In this document: positions 16,022 to 29,994 of the stretch, piece after piece
Numbering within the stretch: position 1 is the stretch's first letter
Layout: every line of letters begins with the position of its first letter
Assembly (NCBI GenBank): GCA_934229385.1
Contig: CAKQDH010000003.1
Span: 69,458 to 133,457, forward strand
From: an uncultured Oenococcus sp.
GTDB taxonomy: Bacteria; Bacillota; Bacilli; Lactobacillales; Lactobacillaceae
Length of the DNA stretch: 64,000 nt
Reading direction: 5' to 3'
Made by a program: the position numbers and the translations under genes
Notes under the pieces: generated by a model
Seen by the model: only the letters and a program-made list of their open reading frames with translations
What the model was told of the DNA's origin: nothing
Databases searched by the model: none

Positions 16022-18500
16022 TATTTTTTACCTCCTCCATAATATAAGCTTCAATTATGTCTCCAACTTTTTCATCATTATAATTTTTAATTGTTAAACC
16101 AAGTTCAGAACCCTTTTTCTCTTCATTCACATCATCTTTACCGTGCTTCAGGGATCCGATAGCACCTTTGTGTACTACAACACCATCACGGATTAAACGA
16201 ATTTTTGCATCTCTTTTAATTTGGCCTTCTGTGACTAAACATCCTGCAATCGTGCCAACTTTAGAAAAATGAAATAAACGTTGAACTTCAACTGATCCAA
16301 TAACTTTTTCTTTGTAAGTTGGTTCTAACTTTCCCTTCATTGCAGCTTTAATTTCGTTAATAGCATCATAAATAACATTGTAAAGACGAATATCAACATT
16401 TTTCTGTTGCGCTTCTTTTTTAGTGCTACCAGTCGGTCGAACATTAAAGCCAATAATTATAGCATCGGAAGCCTCGGCTAAGTTAATATCAGATTCATTA
16501 ATAGCTCCAACAGCAGAATGAATAATATCAACCCTAACACCCTTAATTTTAATTTTTCTTAAAGCGTCATCTAAAGCTTCAACAGATCCTTGAACATCAG
16601 CTTTAATAATTAAAGAAACCTTTTTCATTTTATTTTTAGCCATTGTTGAAAATAAATTATTCAAGGTAACGGCTGATTTATGGTTTCTTTGTTCTTCCAT
16701 TGCTTTTTTAGCACGAAGTTCTCCTGACTCTCTAGCTTCTTTCTCTGTTTTCATTACCACAAAATGATCACCAGCTTGAGGAACACTGTTTATACCTGTA
16801 ATTTCCACTGGTTGAGCAGGAACAGCCTTTTTAATATTTTTTTCCTCTGCTGTTGACATCGTCCGTACTCTACCAAAAGTATTACCCACAACTAAAGGAT
16901 CACCTTTATGAAGTGTCCCTTGTTGTATCAAAACAGTTGCTACCGGTCCTCTACCCTTATCAAGTCTAGCTTCAACAACTGAACCACGTGCCTTAACTTT
17001 CGGATCAGCTTTCAGTTCCATAACATCGGCTTGAAGAAGGATCATTTCTAAAAGTTTATCAACATTTTTACCGCTCTTTGCAGAAATTGGGACTTCAATT
17101 GTATCTCCACCATTATCTTCAGGCACTAAGCCATATTTCATTAATTCATTTTTAATGTTATTAACATTAACACCTGGTATATCAATTTTATTAATTGCTA
17201 CAATAATTGGTGTTTTAGCTGCTTTAGCATGATTAATAGCTTCTACTGTTTGTGGCATAACACCGTCATCAGCAGCAACAACTAGCACTATAACATCAGT
17301 AATATTAGCTCCTCTAGCTCGCATTTCGGTAAAAGCAGCGTGCCCAGGAGTATCCAAAAAAGTAATTAAGCGATCTTTCAAACGGGCTTGGTAAGCACCA
17401 ATATGTTGGGTAATACCACCTGCTTCTCCAGCGGTTACGTGTGTATGCCGAAGATAATCTAAAAGAGTTGTTTTACCGTGGTCTACATGGCCCATAATAG
17501 TAACAATAGGTGGTCTTGAGACAAGATCTTCTTTCTTAATATCACTAGAATTTTTATCAAAAAATTTATCTATATCAGATACATCAACTTCTTTTTTCTG
17601 TTTAGACTTTATGCCATAATCTTCAGCTAAAAGTTCAATCGCATCAGAATCAAGGCTTTGGTTCTGATTAACAACTACTCCGAGTAAAAATAACTTTTTT
17701 AAAATTTCTGCAGTATCACGATGAATAATTTTAGAAATATCTTGTACATTCATCCCAGAACGATATTCCAAAACCTTTGGAAGCGGCTGTTTTTTTCGAG
17801 CAGTAAAATGCTTTTTATTAGAAGAAGCAGCTATTTTCTGAGCTTTTTTTGAACCCTTAGGACCTGATTTTCTTCTTTTCCCACGAACTGGGCCTGTTAC
17901 AAAATTATTTTGGCCACGACGTCGAGTATTATTTCTTGCTGAATTATTGCCTGAAGTTAAAGCACCACCAAAGAGCCCACTTCCATTATGGGAAGCATTA
18001 TGAAAGCGGTGAAGAGCATTCCTATTTTCTGACTGAACTTTAGAAACAGGTTGACCATTTCTTTGGTTTTCACCCTTATTATTATGATAACGATTATTTA
18101 AACCCTTATGAAATTTATTCCTATTTGCAAAATTGCCTGTTGGCTTATTGTGACTATAACGATTATAACGTCTATGAAAATTTCTTGGATTTCTTCTAAT
18201 TCTTCTAACTATAGGTTTTTTTTGTTGATTTGGCGTTTCTGAAGGTGCGCTTGCTGAACCCGCGTTAATTGGACGACGGGTTTTAGGCATTGGCCTCCCC
18301 GTTGTATGTCTTACTGATTTATTATTTTTTAGATTTCTATTTTTGCGAAAATAATTTTTTGTGTTTGTTTTCTTTCTTTGCACATTATTTGAAGAATTAT
18401 TAGAATTCTTTTCTTTCGGAACATTAGAATTAGAAGCGGATGTAGATTGCTTTTTTATATGCCGAACTAAAATTCTACGTTTCTTTTTTTCTTCTACCAT
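16014..18500 (-). CDS. infB: Translation initiation factor IF-2
   Basis: IF-2 is the GTPase that places initiator tRNA on the 30S subunit. The first 245 residues are a low-complexity, Arg/Asn/Lys-rich extension. An IF2-N domain (about 246-330, [25 protein letters not shown]) follows, then the G domain with [20 protein letters not shown] and NKIDIPG, and the C-terminal domains ending [19 protein letters not shown]. The length of 828 residues is normal for lactobacilli. AAAGAGGA precedes the ATG. ylxQ, usually just upstream, is missing. Confidence 0.97.
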   Translation of the reverse strand: MVEEKKKRRILVRHIKKQSTSASNSNVPKEKNSNNSSNNVQRKKTNTKNYFRKNRNLKNNKSVRHTTGRPMPKTRRPINAGSASAPSETPNQQKKPIVRRIRRNPRNFHRRYNRYSHNKPTGNFANRNKFHKGLNNRYHNNKGENQRNGQPVSKVQSENRNALHRFHNASHNGSGLFGGALTSGNNSARNNTRRRGQNNFVTGPVRGKRRKSGPKGSKKAQKIAASSNKKHFTARKKQPLPKVLEYRSGMNVQDISKIIHRDTAEILKKLFLLGVVVNQNQSLDSDAIELLAEDYGIKSKQKKEVDVSDIDKFFDKNSSDIKKEDLVSRPPIVTIMGHVDHGKTTLLDYLRHTHVTAGEAGGITQHIGAYQARLKDRLITFLDTPGHAAFTEMRARGANITDVIVLVVAADDGVMPQTVEAINHAKAAKTPIIVAINKIDIPGVNVNNIKNELMKYGLVPEDNGGDTIEVPISAKSGKNVDKLLEMILLQADVMELKADPKVKARGSVVEARLDKGRGPVATVLIQQGTLHKGDPLVVGNTFGRVRTMSTAEEKNIKKAVPAQPVEITGINSVPQAGDHFVVMKTEKEARESGELRAKKAMEEQRNHKSAVTLNNLFSTMAKNKMKKVSLIIKADVQGSVEALDDALRKIKIKGVRVDIIHSAVGAINESDINLAEASDAIIIGFNVRPTGSTKKEAQQKNVDIRLYNVIYDAINEIKAAMKGKLEPTYKEKVIGSVEVQRLFHFSKVGTIAGCLVTEGQIKRDAKIRLIRDGVVVHKGAIGSLKHGKDDVNEEKKGSELGLTIKNYNDEKVGDIIEAYIMEEVKNNG

Positions 18501-18558
18501 AAATAAATAAAGTCCTCTTTAATATTATTTTTAATTTCTTATCCTTATTTAATTTACT

Positions 18559-18590
18559 AAATAATGTTTTTTTATTAACAGACATTATTT
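18559..18590 (-). repeat. Inverted repeat at the missing-ylxQ position
   Basis: AAATAATGT (18559-18567) and ACATTATTT (18582-18590) form a 9-bp stem with a 14-nt loop in the gap between ylxR and infB. Lactobacilli normally have ylxQ here. The function is unknown. Confidence 0.35.
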
Positions 18591-18642
18591 TAATAAAACA
18601 AAATTGGTAATCAGTAGCCTGAAATCAGATTAATTTAAATAA

Positions 18643-18987
18643 CTAAGAATTTTTAGTTTTAATGATCCTCTCATGGCTAAAAAGTTCTTTTCTTGCTTGT
18701 TGATGCCCAATAAACTCAATTAGGTGATCATAAAATTTTTCTGAAATATTTTGTCCAAAAATCGAGTTTAAAATTTTATTTTCTTTTGCTTTCTTGGCTA
18801 ATTTAATATTTAATCCAATATAAGCTCCATGACCATTCATTTTCCCACTAGGATCAATTAGAAAATCATTATCAGGCGTTTTAACAATACGAACTAATTC
18901 TTTTTTAGGAAACATACCGCCACTGACTACATCTTTACGCATTGGAACTTTTCTTTTTTTTTGTTGTCTTTTCTTTTTCTTTGCCAT
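18643..18987 (-). CDS. ylxR: YlxR (DUF448) RNA-binding protein
   Basis: YlxR is a small basic protein encoded between nusA and infB, thought to bind nucleic acid. The family core RKDVVSGGMFPKKELVRIVKTPDNDFLIDPSGKMNGHGAYIGLNI is clear, although the common Cys of RKCVVSG is Asp here. The start is basic (MAKKKKRQQKKRK), and the C-terminus extends beyond the usual length of about 95-100 residues. I use the ATG at 18987 (114 aa); a TTG directly before it at 18990 is the alternative. No Shine-Dalgarno sequence is visible. Confidence 0.9.
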   Translation of the reverse strand: MAKKKKRQQKKRKVPMRKDVVSGGMFPKKELVRIVKTPDNDFLIDPSGKMNGHGAYIGLNIKLAKKAKENKILNSIFGQNISEKFYDHLIEFIGHQQARKELFSHERIIKTKNS

Positions 18988-19008
18988 CAATAATTATTTT
19001 AATATAAA

Positions 19009-20448
19009 TTAATTAGTCTTTTTATTTTTTTCTTTTCCTTCTTTTTCCTTAAGAACTTTTTTATAATCAATATTATTTAAAGCATTTGTAAATTCATTTT
19101 GATCTTCTTCTGTCTCAGGATTTGAAGTTTCATTATTATCAGTTTTTTTTGTTTCGTCTATATTTGCATTTGTATGAGAATCTTTTTGGTCATTTTCATC
19201 TTCAGATAAATTAGAAGGAGCATCATCATCTTTTACAGACTTGCTTTCTTCATCATTAGTTTGGTTATCATTAAGATAATCATTAGCATCTGAATATTCT
19301 ACATCACTGTCTTTATCATCCGATTCTGGAACCTCTTCTTCATCTTGATCATCAGACTCTTCCAAAATAGCTTGAAGAGTTGGATCATTTTCAGCTTGAG
19401 TTTCAGATTTTATGTCAATTTTAAATTTGGTTAATTTAGCTGCCAGACGAACATTTTGACCATGCTTACCAATCGCTAAACTTAATTGATAATCAGGAAC
19501 TATAACTGTAACTCCATTATCATCATCAGGACTAAAAATAACATCTACAACTTCAGAGGGATTTAAAGCATTAGCAATATACTGAGCTTCATCATCAACC
19601 CACTCCACAATATCCATATTTTCTCCACTTAATTCGTTAACCACAGCTTGAACACGGTCACCTCTTGGCCCAACTAATGTTCCAACAGGATCAATATCCG
19701 AATTTGTAGTTTTTACTGCTACTTTTGATCGATCACCTGGCTCACGAGCAATTGAGACAATCGCTACAACTCCGTCATAAACCTCTGGAACTTCTTGTTC
19801 AAATAACCTTTTAACTAATTCAGGACTTGTCCTCGAAACAAATATTTGAGGGCCTCTGGAAGAAGAATCCTCTACACGACTGATAAGAACTTTAATAGGG
19901 TCATCAATTTTATAATTTTCTCCAGGAATGCGATCTTTTTCTGCCATTGCTGCCTCTTGACCATCTGGCATTGTAACCCACAAAAATCGTTGATCCTGAC
20001 GAGCTACTTTAGCAGTAACTATTTCATGTTCAAAACCTTCATAACGGGAATAAATGGCTTCTTTTTCTTTTTCTCGAATTACTTGGGTAGATTTATTTTT
20101 TCCAGATTGAGCAGCTAAACGACCAAATTTTTGTGGATTTACTTCAAATTTTATTTTATCGCCAACTTCATAAGCAGGATTAATTTTTCTAGCGTCCTTT
20201 AAGAAAATCTCTGAATATGGATCAATCATACTTCCATCAGCTATTACTTCCTTAATTTGAAGCAAACTAAATTCTTTTTTCTTAGGATCAATTTTTGTTT
20301 CAACATTTGTTTCACCATCAAAATTTTTCTTATACGCTGTTAAAAGAGTATTTTTTAATGACTCTACAGCATCTTCTTGACTGATTCCTTTTTCTGTTTC
20401 TAGACCTTTAAGAGCAGAAAAAAGCTCCTTTTTATAATTTTTTTCCAT
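19009..20448 (-). CDS. nusA: Transcription termination/antitermination protein NusA
   Basis: NusA binds RNA polymerase and nascent RNA to modulate pausing and termination. The N-terminal domain (1-125) is followed by an S1 domain and two KH domains up to about residue 350, including the GKHGQNVRLAAKLT motif. A strongly acidic, Asp/Glu/Asn-rich tail of about 115 residues (about 355-465) ends with a basic patch. I chose the ATG at 20448 because AGGAGG is directly upstream; an in-frame start at 20463 lacks it. The start overlaps rimP by 17 nt. Confidence 0.96.
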   Translation of the reverse strand: MEKNYKKELFSALKGLETEKGISQEDAVESLKNTLLTAYKKNFDGETNVETKIDPKKKEFSLLQIKEVIADGSMIDPYSEIFLKDARKINPAYEVGDKIKFEVNPQKFGRLAAQSGKNKSTQVIREKEKEAIYSRYEGFEHEIVTAKVARQDQRFLWVTMPDGQEAAMAEKDRIPGENYKIDDPIKVLISRVEDSSSRGPQIFVSRTSPELVKRLFEQEVPEVYDGVVAIVSIAREPGDRSKVAVKTTNSDIDPVGTLVGPRGDRVQAVVNELSGENMDIVEWVDDEAQYIANALNPSEVVDVIFSPDDDNGVTVIVPDYQLSLAIGKHGQNVRLAAKLTKFKIDIKSETQAENDPTLQAILEESDDQDEEEVPESDDKDSDVEYSDANDYLNDNQTNDEESKSVKDDDAPSNLSEDENDQKDSHTNANIDETKKTDNNETSNPETEEDQNEFTNALNNIDYKKVLKEKEGKEKNKKTN

Positions 20449-20923
20449 AGTTATCCTCCTCATCTAATGAAATTTTAGAAATATTAGAAAATAAAAAATA
20501 TTTTTCCTTTTGAGCTTTTGACAAATCATATAAATAAAGCCTTGAATCGTTAAAACTCTTTAATATTCCTCTAAAATTTTTTAAACCATCGATTTTTTGA
20601 TAAAATCTTAATTTTAACAATCGCCCTTTAGACCACTCCAACTGATCTTTATTAGATATATTCCGATTAACCCCCGGGGAAGATATATCTAGACTATATT
20701 TTTTTGGAAAAGGATCCGGCTTAATTTTATCAAGTTCTTCACTTATTAATGGGGTTATCTCAGAAATTTCCTTTAAAGTAATACTCCGATTGCCATTATA
20801 ATCTAAACTGATAGACAAAATTGATCCTTTATTAGAAAAGGAAATATTCCACAACAACAGATTTTTTATTTTTAAAATAGGAATTAATTTTTCTTTTATG
20901 TTTTCAAGAGTCTCTTTGTTCAT
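20432..20923 (-). CDS. rimP: Ribosome maturation factor RimP
   Basis: RimP assists 30S assembly and leads the nusA-infB operon in most bacteria. The 163-residue protein has the two-domain pattern with YSLDISSPGVNRNISNKDQLEWSKGRLLKLRF in the middle. There is no Shine-Dalgarno sequence. TATAAA ends 8 nt before the ATG, and a terminator ends only 27 nt upstream, so the transcript, if it starts here, is leaderless or nearly so. polC, often upstream, is not present. Confidence 0.94.
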   Translation of the reverse strand: MNKETLENIKEKLIPILKIKNLLLWNISFSNKGSILSISLDYNGNRSITLKEISEITPLISEELDKIKPDPFPKKYSLDISSPGVNRNISNKDQLEWSKGRLLKLRFYQKIDGLKNFRGILKSFNDSRLYLYDLSKAQKEKYFLFSNISKISLDEEDNYGKKL

Positions 20924-20949
20924 ATTTAAAATTTATAAAACTTTTTTCA

Positions 20950-20982
20950 TAAAAAATGAGTTGGTAAATTCCCAACTCATTT
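20950..20982 (-). terminator. Terminator after camS
   Basis: On the minus strand AATGAGTTGG (20981-20972) pairs with CCAACTCATT (20964-20955) around a 7-nt loop, followed by six U residues. It closes the pcrA-ligA-camS operon directly before rimP. Confidence 0.85.
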
Positions 20983-21029
20983 ACAAATATAAATTAAGCT
21001 ATAATTTATTATAACACATAAAACAATTT

Positions 21030-26531
<5,502 letters not shown>

Positions 26532-26561
26532 TTAAAACATTTTAACATCTAATTAATAAAT

Positions 26562-26595
26562 ATCACTTAATATTTAAAACATTAAATTAAGTGAT
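26562..26595. repeat. Hairpin between tRNA-Arg and pcrA
   Basis: ATCACTTAAT (26562-26571) pairs with ATTAAGTGAT (26586-26595), leaving a 14-nt loop. It lies 31 nt upstream of the pcrA GTG and 54 nt after the tRNA. It has no U-run and may be a weak terminator or a leader structure. Confidence 0.4.
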
Positions 26596-26648
26596 TTTAA
26601 GCATTTAGCATTAAATTAAAAATTTTTTAAAACTTAAAAAAATTTTTC

Positions 26649-26721
26649 TGGCCCAACCCGGACTCGAACCGGGAGCTTAGACTTAGGAGGTCCGTGTTTT
26701 ATCCAGTTAAACTATTGAGCC
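26649..26721 (-). tRNA. tRNA-Arg (CCU)
   Basis: The acceptor stem GGCTCAA/TTGGGCC has one G-U pair and discriminator A. The anticodon loop CTCCTAA gives CCU, for AGG codons. The T arm CCCGG-TTCGAGT-CCGGG is standard. The 3' CCA is not encoded. Confidence 0.93.
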
Positions 26722-26734
26722 CAAAATAATTCTT

Positions 26735-26763
26735 AAAATAAAAAACTAAGTCTGGTTTATCAA
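26735..26763 (-). promoter_or_regulatory. tRNA-Arg (CCU) promoter
   Basis: On the minus strand TTGATA (26763-26758), a 17-nt spacer and TATTTT (26740-26735) precede the tRNA by 13 nt. Confidence 0.55.
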
Positions 26764-26841
26764 AACTCTTAATAAAAATTAACCTAATTTTATTGAAAAA
26801 TCCAAAAATAACAATAAAATTTTGTTAATTTATAATTTACT

Positions 26842-27078
26842 TCATTTATTCTCTATATACATTAATAAAATACCTAATAAAAGCCACAACCCAGTTAAGA
26901 AACTTGTAATTCTTTTCATAATAGCTTGAAAGCCACGCGATTTATGTGTTTGAAACAAATCGCTAGAACCACCTGATAATGCATTAAGAGCATCCTGTTG
27001 CTTGCTAGGTTGCATCATAATACAAATTATTAAAATAACACCAATAATTATTAATAAGCTTATAATTGTGTGCACCAT
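26842..27078 (-). CDS. secG: Preprotein translocase subunit SecG
   Basis: SecG is the small accessory subunit of the SecYEG channel. The protein has two membrane helices flanking a cytoplasmic loop with the family motif QPSKQQDALNALSGGSSDLF. I use the ATG at 27078 (78 aa); an in-frame TTG at 27096 adds MLYFLC. No Shine-Dalgarno sequence is seen for either, but an extended -10 box TGTTATACT ends 8 nt before the ATG, suggesting a leaderless mRNA. Lactobacilli usually have secG after gap-pgk-tpi-eno; here it follows gap directly. Confidence 0.93.
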   Translation of the reverse strand: MVHTIISLLIIIGVILIICIMMQPSKQQDALNALSGGSSDLFQTHKSRGFQAIMKRITSFLTGLWLLLGILLMYIENK

Positions 27079-27223
27079 ACAAAGAAAGTATAACAAAAAA
27101 CCTGTTAATTTAATAAAAATTATTAAAATAAAAACCCAGAATGTTAAAAAACAATCTAGGTCTAAAATATTAATTTTAATTTCTTATTCCAATTCCATTT
27201 GAGCTTAACCATACCCAATGAAA

Positions 27224-28246
27224 TTAAAGCTTAGCAAAATGGAGTAAGGTTCTTACCATATTGCATGTAAAACCATTCTCATTATCGTACCAAGAAACAA
27301 CTCTTACAAGTTGACTATTGCCTTTTCCAATGATCGCTGTTTGAGTTGGATCAAATACAGCTCCATGAGTATCATTAATGATATCGGAAGAAACAATCCC
27401 ATCATCATTCCAACCAAAGCTTTTATTACCCTTGGTGTATTTTTCAAAGGCTTTGTTAACTTCATCAGCTGTAACATCCTTATCAAGGATCGCAGTTAAT
27501 TCAGTTTCAGAACCATCAATAACAGCAACACGCTGAGCATGACCGGTCATTTTTCCATCAACTTCCGGAACTACCATTCCGATAGCTTTTGCAGCTCCAG
27601 AACTGTGCGGAATTGTATTCGCAGAAGCAGTACGGTTATTAGGCAATGTAGACGAATGAGGACCATCTAAAGTCATTTGAGTAGAAGTAAAAGCATGAAT
27701 AGTCGTCATCAAACCACTTTTAACACCAAAATTATCCTGCAATACACGGGCTAAAGGTGCCAAAGACTGTGTAGTACAAGAACCAGCAGAAACAATTTTA
27801 TCATCAGGTTTAAGGGTATTTTGATTAACTCCATAAACAACTGTAGGAACGTTACCTGCAGGAGCAGATACTAAAACACGTTGCGCACCAGCATCAATAT
27901 GTACTTGTGCTTTTTCTTTAGAAGTATAGAAACCGGTGCATTCAAGTACAAATTGTACCCCATCGTTTTTTACCCACGGAAGATTGCTAGCGTCTTTTTC
28001 AGAATATATATGATAATTCTTACCATTAACAGTAAGAGTGGAAGTATCATTATCTGCAGAAACATCTGCATCTAAAGTTCCATGAGTTGTATCGTATTTT
28101 AAAAGATAAGCTAAAACAGAAGGTGTGGTTAAATCATTAATTGCTACAACTTCAATATCGGAAGCTTTTTCCTGAAGTTCCAAAATACGACGAAATGCTA
28201 AACGACCTATACGACCAAATCCATTAATACCAATTTTAACGGTCAT
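27224..28246 (-). CDS. gap: Glyceraldehyde-3-phosphate dehydrogenase
   Basis: This NAD-dependent GAPDH catalyses the oxidative phosphorylation step of glycolysis. The 340-residue protein has the Rossmann motif INGFGRIGRL, the catalytic Cys157 in SAGSCTTQS, the HAFTSTQ segment with the catalytic His, and WYDNENGF near the C-terminus. GAGGAGAT precedes the ATG. Its G+C and codon use are richer than those of its neighbours, as expected for high expression. A leader of about 50 nt follows an extended -10 box at 28300. pgk, tpi and eno do not follow. Confidence 0.97.
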   Translation of the reverse strand: MTVKIGINGFGRIGRLAFRRILELQEKASDIEVVAINDLTTPSVLAYLLKYDTTHGTLDADVSADNDTSTLTVNGKNYHIYSEKDASNLPWVKNDGVQFVLECTGFYTSKEKAQVHIDAGAQRVLVSAPAGNVPTVVYGVNQNTLKPDDKIVSAGSCTTQSLAPLARVLQDNFGVKSGLMTTIHAFTSTQMTLDGPHSSTLPNNRTASANTIPHSSGAAKAIGMVVPEVDGKMTGHAQRVAVIDGSETELTAILDKDVTADEVNKAFEKYTKGNKSFGWNDDGIVSSDIINDTHGAVFDPTQTAIIGKGNSQLVRVVSWYDNENGFTCNMVRTLLHFAKL

Positions 28247-28299
28247 AGAATTTATCTCCTCTTATTAATTTTTTAAATTTGGATTTAAGCTCCTTAAAC

Positions 28300-28308
28300 A
28301 GTATAACA
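28300..28308 (-). promoter_or_regulatory. gap extended -10 promoter
   Basis: TGTTATACT on the minus strand is an extended -10 box (TGn plus TATACT) about 54 nt upstream of the gap ATG. No good -35 box is evident. The same nine-base string occurs directly before secG and the iminopeptidase gene. Confidence 0.6.
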
Positions 28309-28394
28309 CTCGACTTTTCATAAATTAATTAAGAAATTACTTTTTAAACTTAAAAACAGATTAAAATTCTTTTACAATAATTTTTATTAAATTA

Positions 28395-28423
28395 TTAATA
28401 TAATATTTTAGTTTTTGTATAAT
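28395..28423 (+). promoter_or_regulatory. tRNA-Arg (CCG) promoter
   Basis: TTAATA (28395-28400), a 17-nt spacer and a perfect TATAAT (28418-28423) lie 10 nt before the tRNA. Confidence 0.6.
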
Positions 28424-28433
28424 TAGTATGTCT

Positions 28434-28506
28434 GCGCGAGTAGTGTAATGGATTATCACGTAGGATTCCGGTTCCTGAGATAAGGGTTCGATTCCCTTCT
28501 TGCGCA
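28434..28506 (+). tRNA. tRNA-Arg (CCG)
   Basis: The acceptor stem GCGCGAG/CTTGCGC has one G-U pair and discriminator A. The anticodon stem TAGGA/TCCTG surrounds loop TTCCGGT, giving CCG, for CGG codons. The T arm AAGGG-TTCGATT-CCCTT is perfect. The D stem has one weak pair. The 3' CCA is not encoded. Confidence 0.92.
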
Positions 28507-28624
28507 TATTTTATAAAATTTAAATATTTTTAGAATTATTTATTACTAATTACCAAGAAATAAATTAATTAATAATTTATTTAGTAAAAAGATTTAACAC
28601 CATAATGAACGATAGCATCTTTGG

Positions 28625-29137
28625 CTAAAAAACTTTAAAATTAAAATCTTTATCGCTTGGGAAATGATTAAAGTTATATTTTGCTAATTTATTAAATTCA
28701 GTATCGCCATGAAAAAACCTAGTACCACCACCAGCAATCATAAGATTTACAGGGGTATTTCTAGTATCTTTCCCAAACAAAACAATAATCGCTGGTTTGT
28801 GTAAAGCTCTAAGAAAACCTAACTCAAAAGCACTTCCAGAATCTTCCCTATCCAAATCATAAAGAAAAACACCTGCATCAGAAGTGGTCATTGCCGAAAT
28901 ATCATTTTCATAAGTAGAGTCAATCCACACTTGACTGCCAAAAATGTCATTGTTAGGGTCTTCAACGTTTGCATCTTTATATTGAAAGTCAAATGGGAAA
29001 TGTATAACCGAAACAGTTTTATTTTCACTCAGTAATTTTTTGGCTTTATTAATCCGTTTTTTTTGTTTGTCATTAAAAAAAGGAGAAGCCAAATAAATTT
29101 TGGTATCAGGTATTTTTTCTGAAGATTTATCTTTCAT
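28625..29137 (-). CDS. ndt: Nucleoside 2-deoxyribosyltransferase
   Basis: The 170-residue enzyme transfers deoxyribose between bases, a hallmark of nucleoside salvage in lactobacilli. Family features are KIYLASPFFNDKQKKRI, DFQYKDANVEDPN and the catalytic-region segments SDAGVFLYDLDREDSGSAFELGF. Type I versus type II specificity cannot be decided here. AAGGAG precedes the ATG, which overlaps the stop of the PnuC-type transporter as ATGA. The two are thus an operon that probably imports and remodels nucleosides. Confidence 0.92.
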   Translation of the reverse strand: MKDKSSEKIPDTKIYLASPFFNDKQKKRINKAKKLLSENKTVSVIHFPFDFQYKDANVEDPNNDIFGSQVWIDSTYENDISAMTTSDAGVFLYDLDREDSGSAFELGFLRALHKPAIIVLFGKDTRNTPVNLMIAGGGTRFFHGDTEFNKLAKYNFNHFPSDKDFNFKVF

Positions 29138-29901
29138 ATATTTTGACTCCTTTTTGGATCCCAGCGGCTAAACCATTTACCATAAATTGCTGTTGCTAAA
29201 TACATTAACTGTGAAACGAGCATAGCAAACGATGCCTGAGTATAACCCGCAGAATTAGCAGTAAACCAAAGAATTACTTGTACAATATCCTCTGCTAACC
29301 ATAAACTATAAGTGTTAGAAAAATGTAAAGTACAAAATAAAGACGCTGTAGCACCAATACTTAACACTAAACTGTCCCAAAGTGGATTGGTATCTTTAAA
29401 AAATATATAAACACGATAGAATATAACCCACTCAATAATTAAAGCAATAACGGTTAAAAACCAACCTCGAGTATGTAAAGTTCTTAATTTTTCATTAAAG
29501 TTAACCCCCCATGTTCGCCAGGTAATTAAGAGGGGAGCATCAATTAAAACAAAGAAAATAAGCTGATCAAATACCGAAGCGTAATGGCCAGCTGACCAAT
29601 TAACATAAATAAAGCCAATAACAGATAAACCACCTAAAAGGCCGTTAATTGCCCTCCCAGCACTCATAGCACAAGTACAAAGTAAACCTATTAAAGTAGT
29701 AATCAACGTAACAGTAGAAAGAGTGGTAATTTGGTTTTTTAAATAATTGTCTAATTGAAAACCAAAGCCAAAAAACCATATAACCCACAAATTAGCTGGG
29801 ACACCCTTTAATTCACTTACAATCCACTGAAAATAATTTCCTTGAAATTCTTTTTTCTTATTTATAGTAGCAATATTATGTGCTGTCTGTGTATCATTCA
29901 T
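29134..29901 (-). CDS. PnuC-family nucleoside/vitamin transporter
   Basis: This 255-residue protein has about seven membrane helices and the PnuC-type pattern (WVIWFFGFGFQLDNY, LLITWRTWGVNF, FYRVYIFFKDTNPLWDSLVLSIGATASLF, YSLWLAEDIVQVILWF). PnuC proteins import nicotinamide riboside, but subfamilies carry thiamine, riboflavin or deoxynucleosides (PnuN). Coupling to a deoxyribosyltransferase by a 4-nt overlap makes deoxynucleoside transport a reasonable inference. A promoter (TTGACT-17-TTAAAT) lies at 29944-29972. Confidence 0.88.
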   Translation of the reverse strand: MNDTQTAHNIATINKKKEFQGNYFQWIVSELKGVPANLWVIWFFGFGFQLDNYLKNQITTLSTVTLITTLIGLLCTCAMSAGRAINGLLGGLSVIGFIYVNWSAGHYASVFDQLIFFVLIDAPLLITWRTWGVNFNEKLRTLHTRGWFLTVIALIIEWVIFYRVYIFFKDTNPLWDSLVLSIGATASLFCTLHFSNTYSLWLAEDIVQVILWFTANSAGYTQASFAMLVSQLMYLATAIYGKWFSRWDPKRSQNI

Positions 29902-29943
29902 CTTACCCTTATTTTTCTCCCTTGTTATTTTAAGCTGCTAACA

Positions 29944-29972
29944 ATTTAATCAGGAAAAAAATTTAAAGTCAA
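29944..29972 (-). promoter_or_regulatory. Promoter of the pnuC-ndt operon
   Basis: On the minus strand TTGACT (29972-29967), a 17-nt spacer and TTAAAT (29949-29944) are followed by a leader of about 35 nt with GGGAGA. Confidence 0.5.
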
Positions 29973-29994
29973 GAAACAATTATCAACACAATTC

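Noticed and set aside
27304..27486. Frame within gap on the same strand
   Set aside because: It lies entirely inside the highly conserved gap coding sequence, in another frame.
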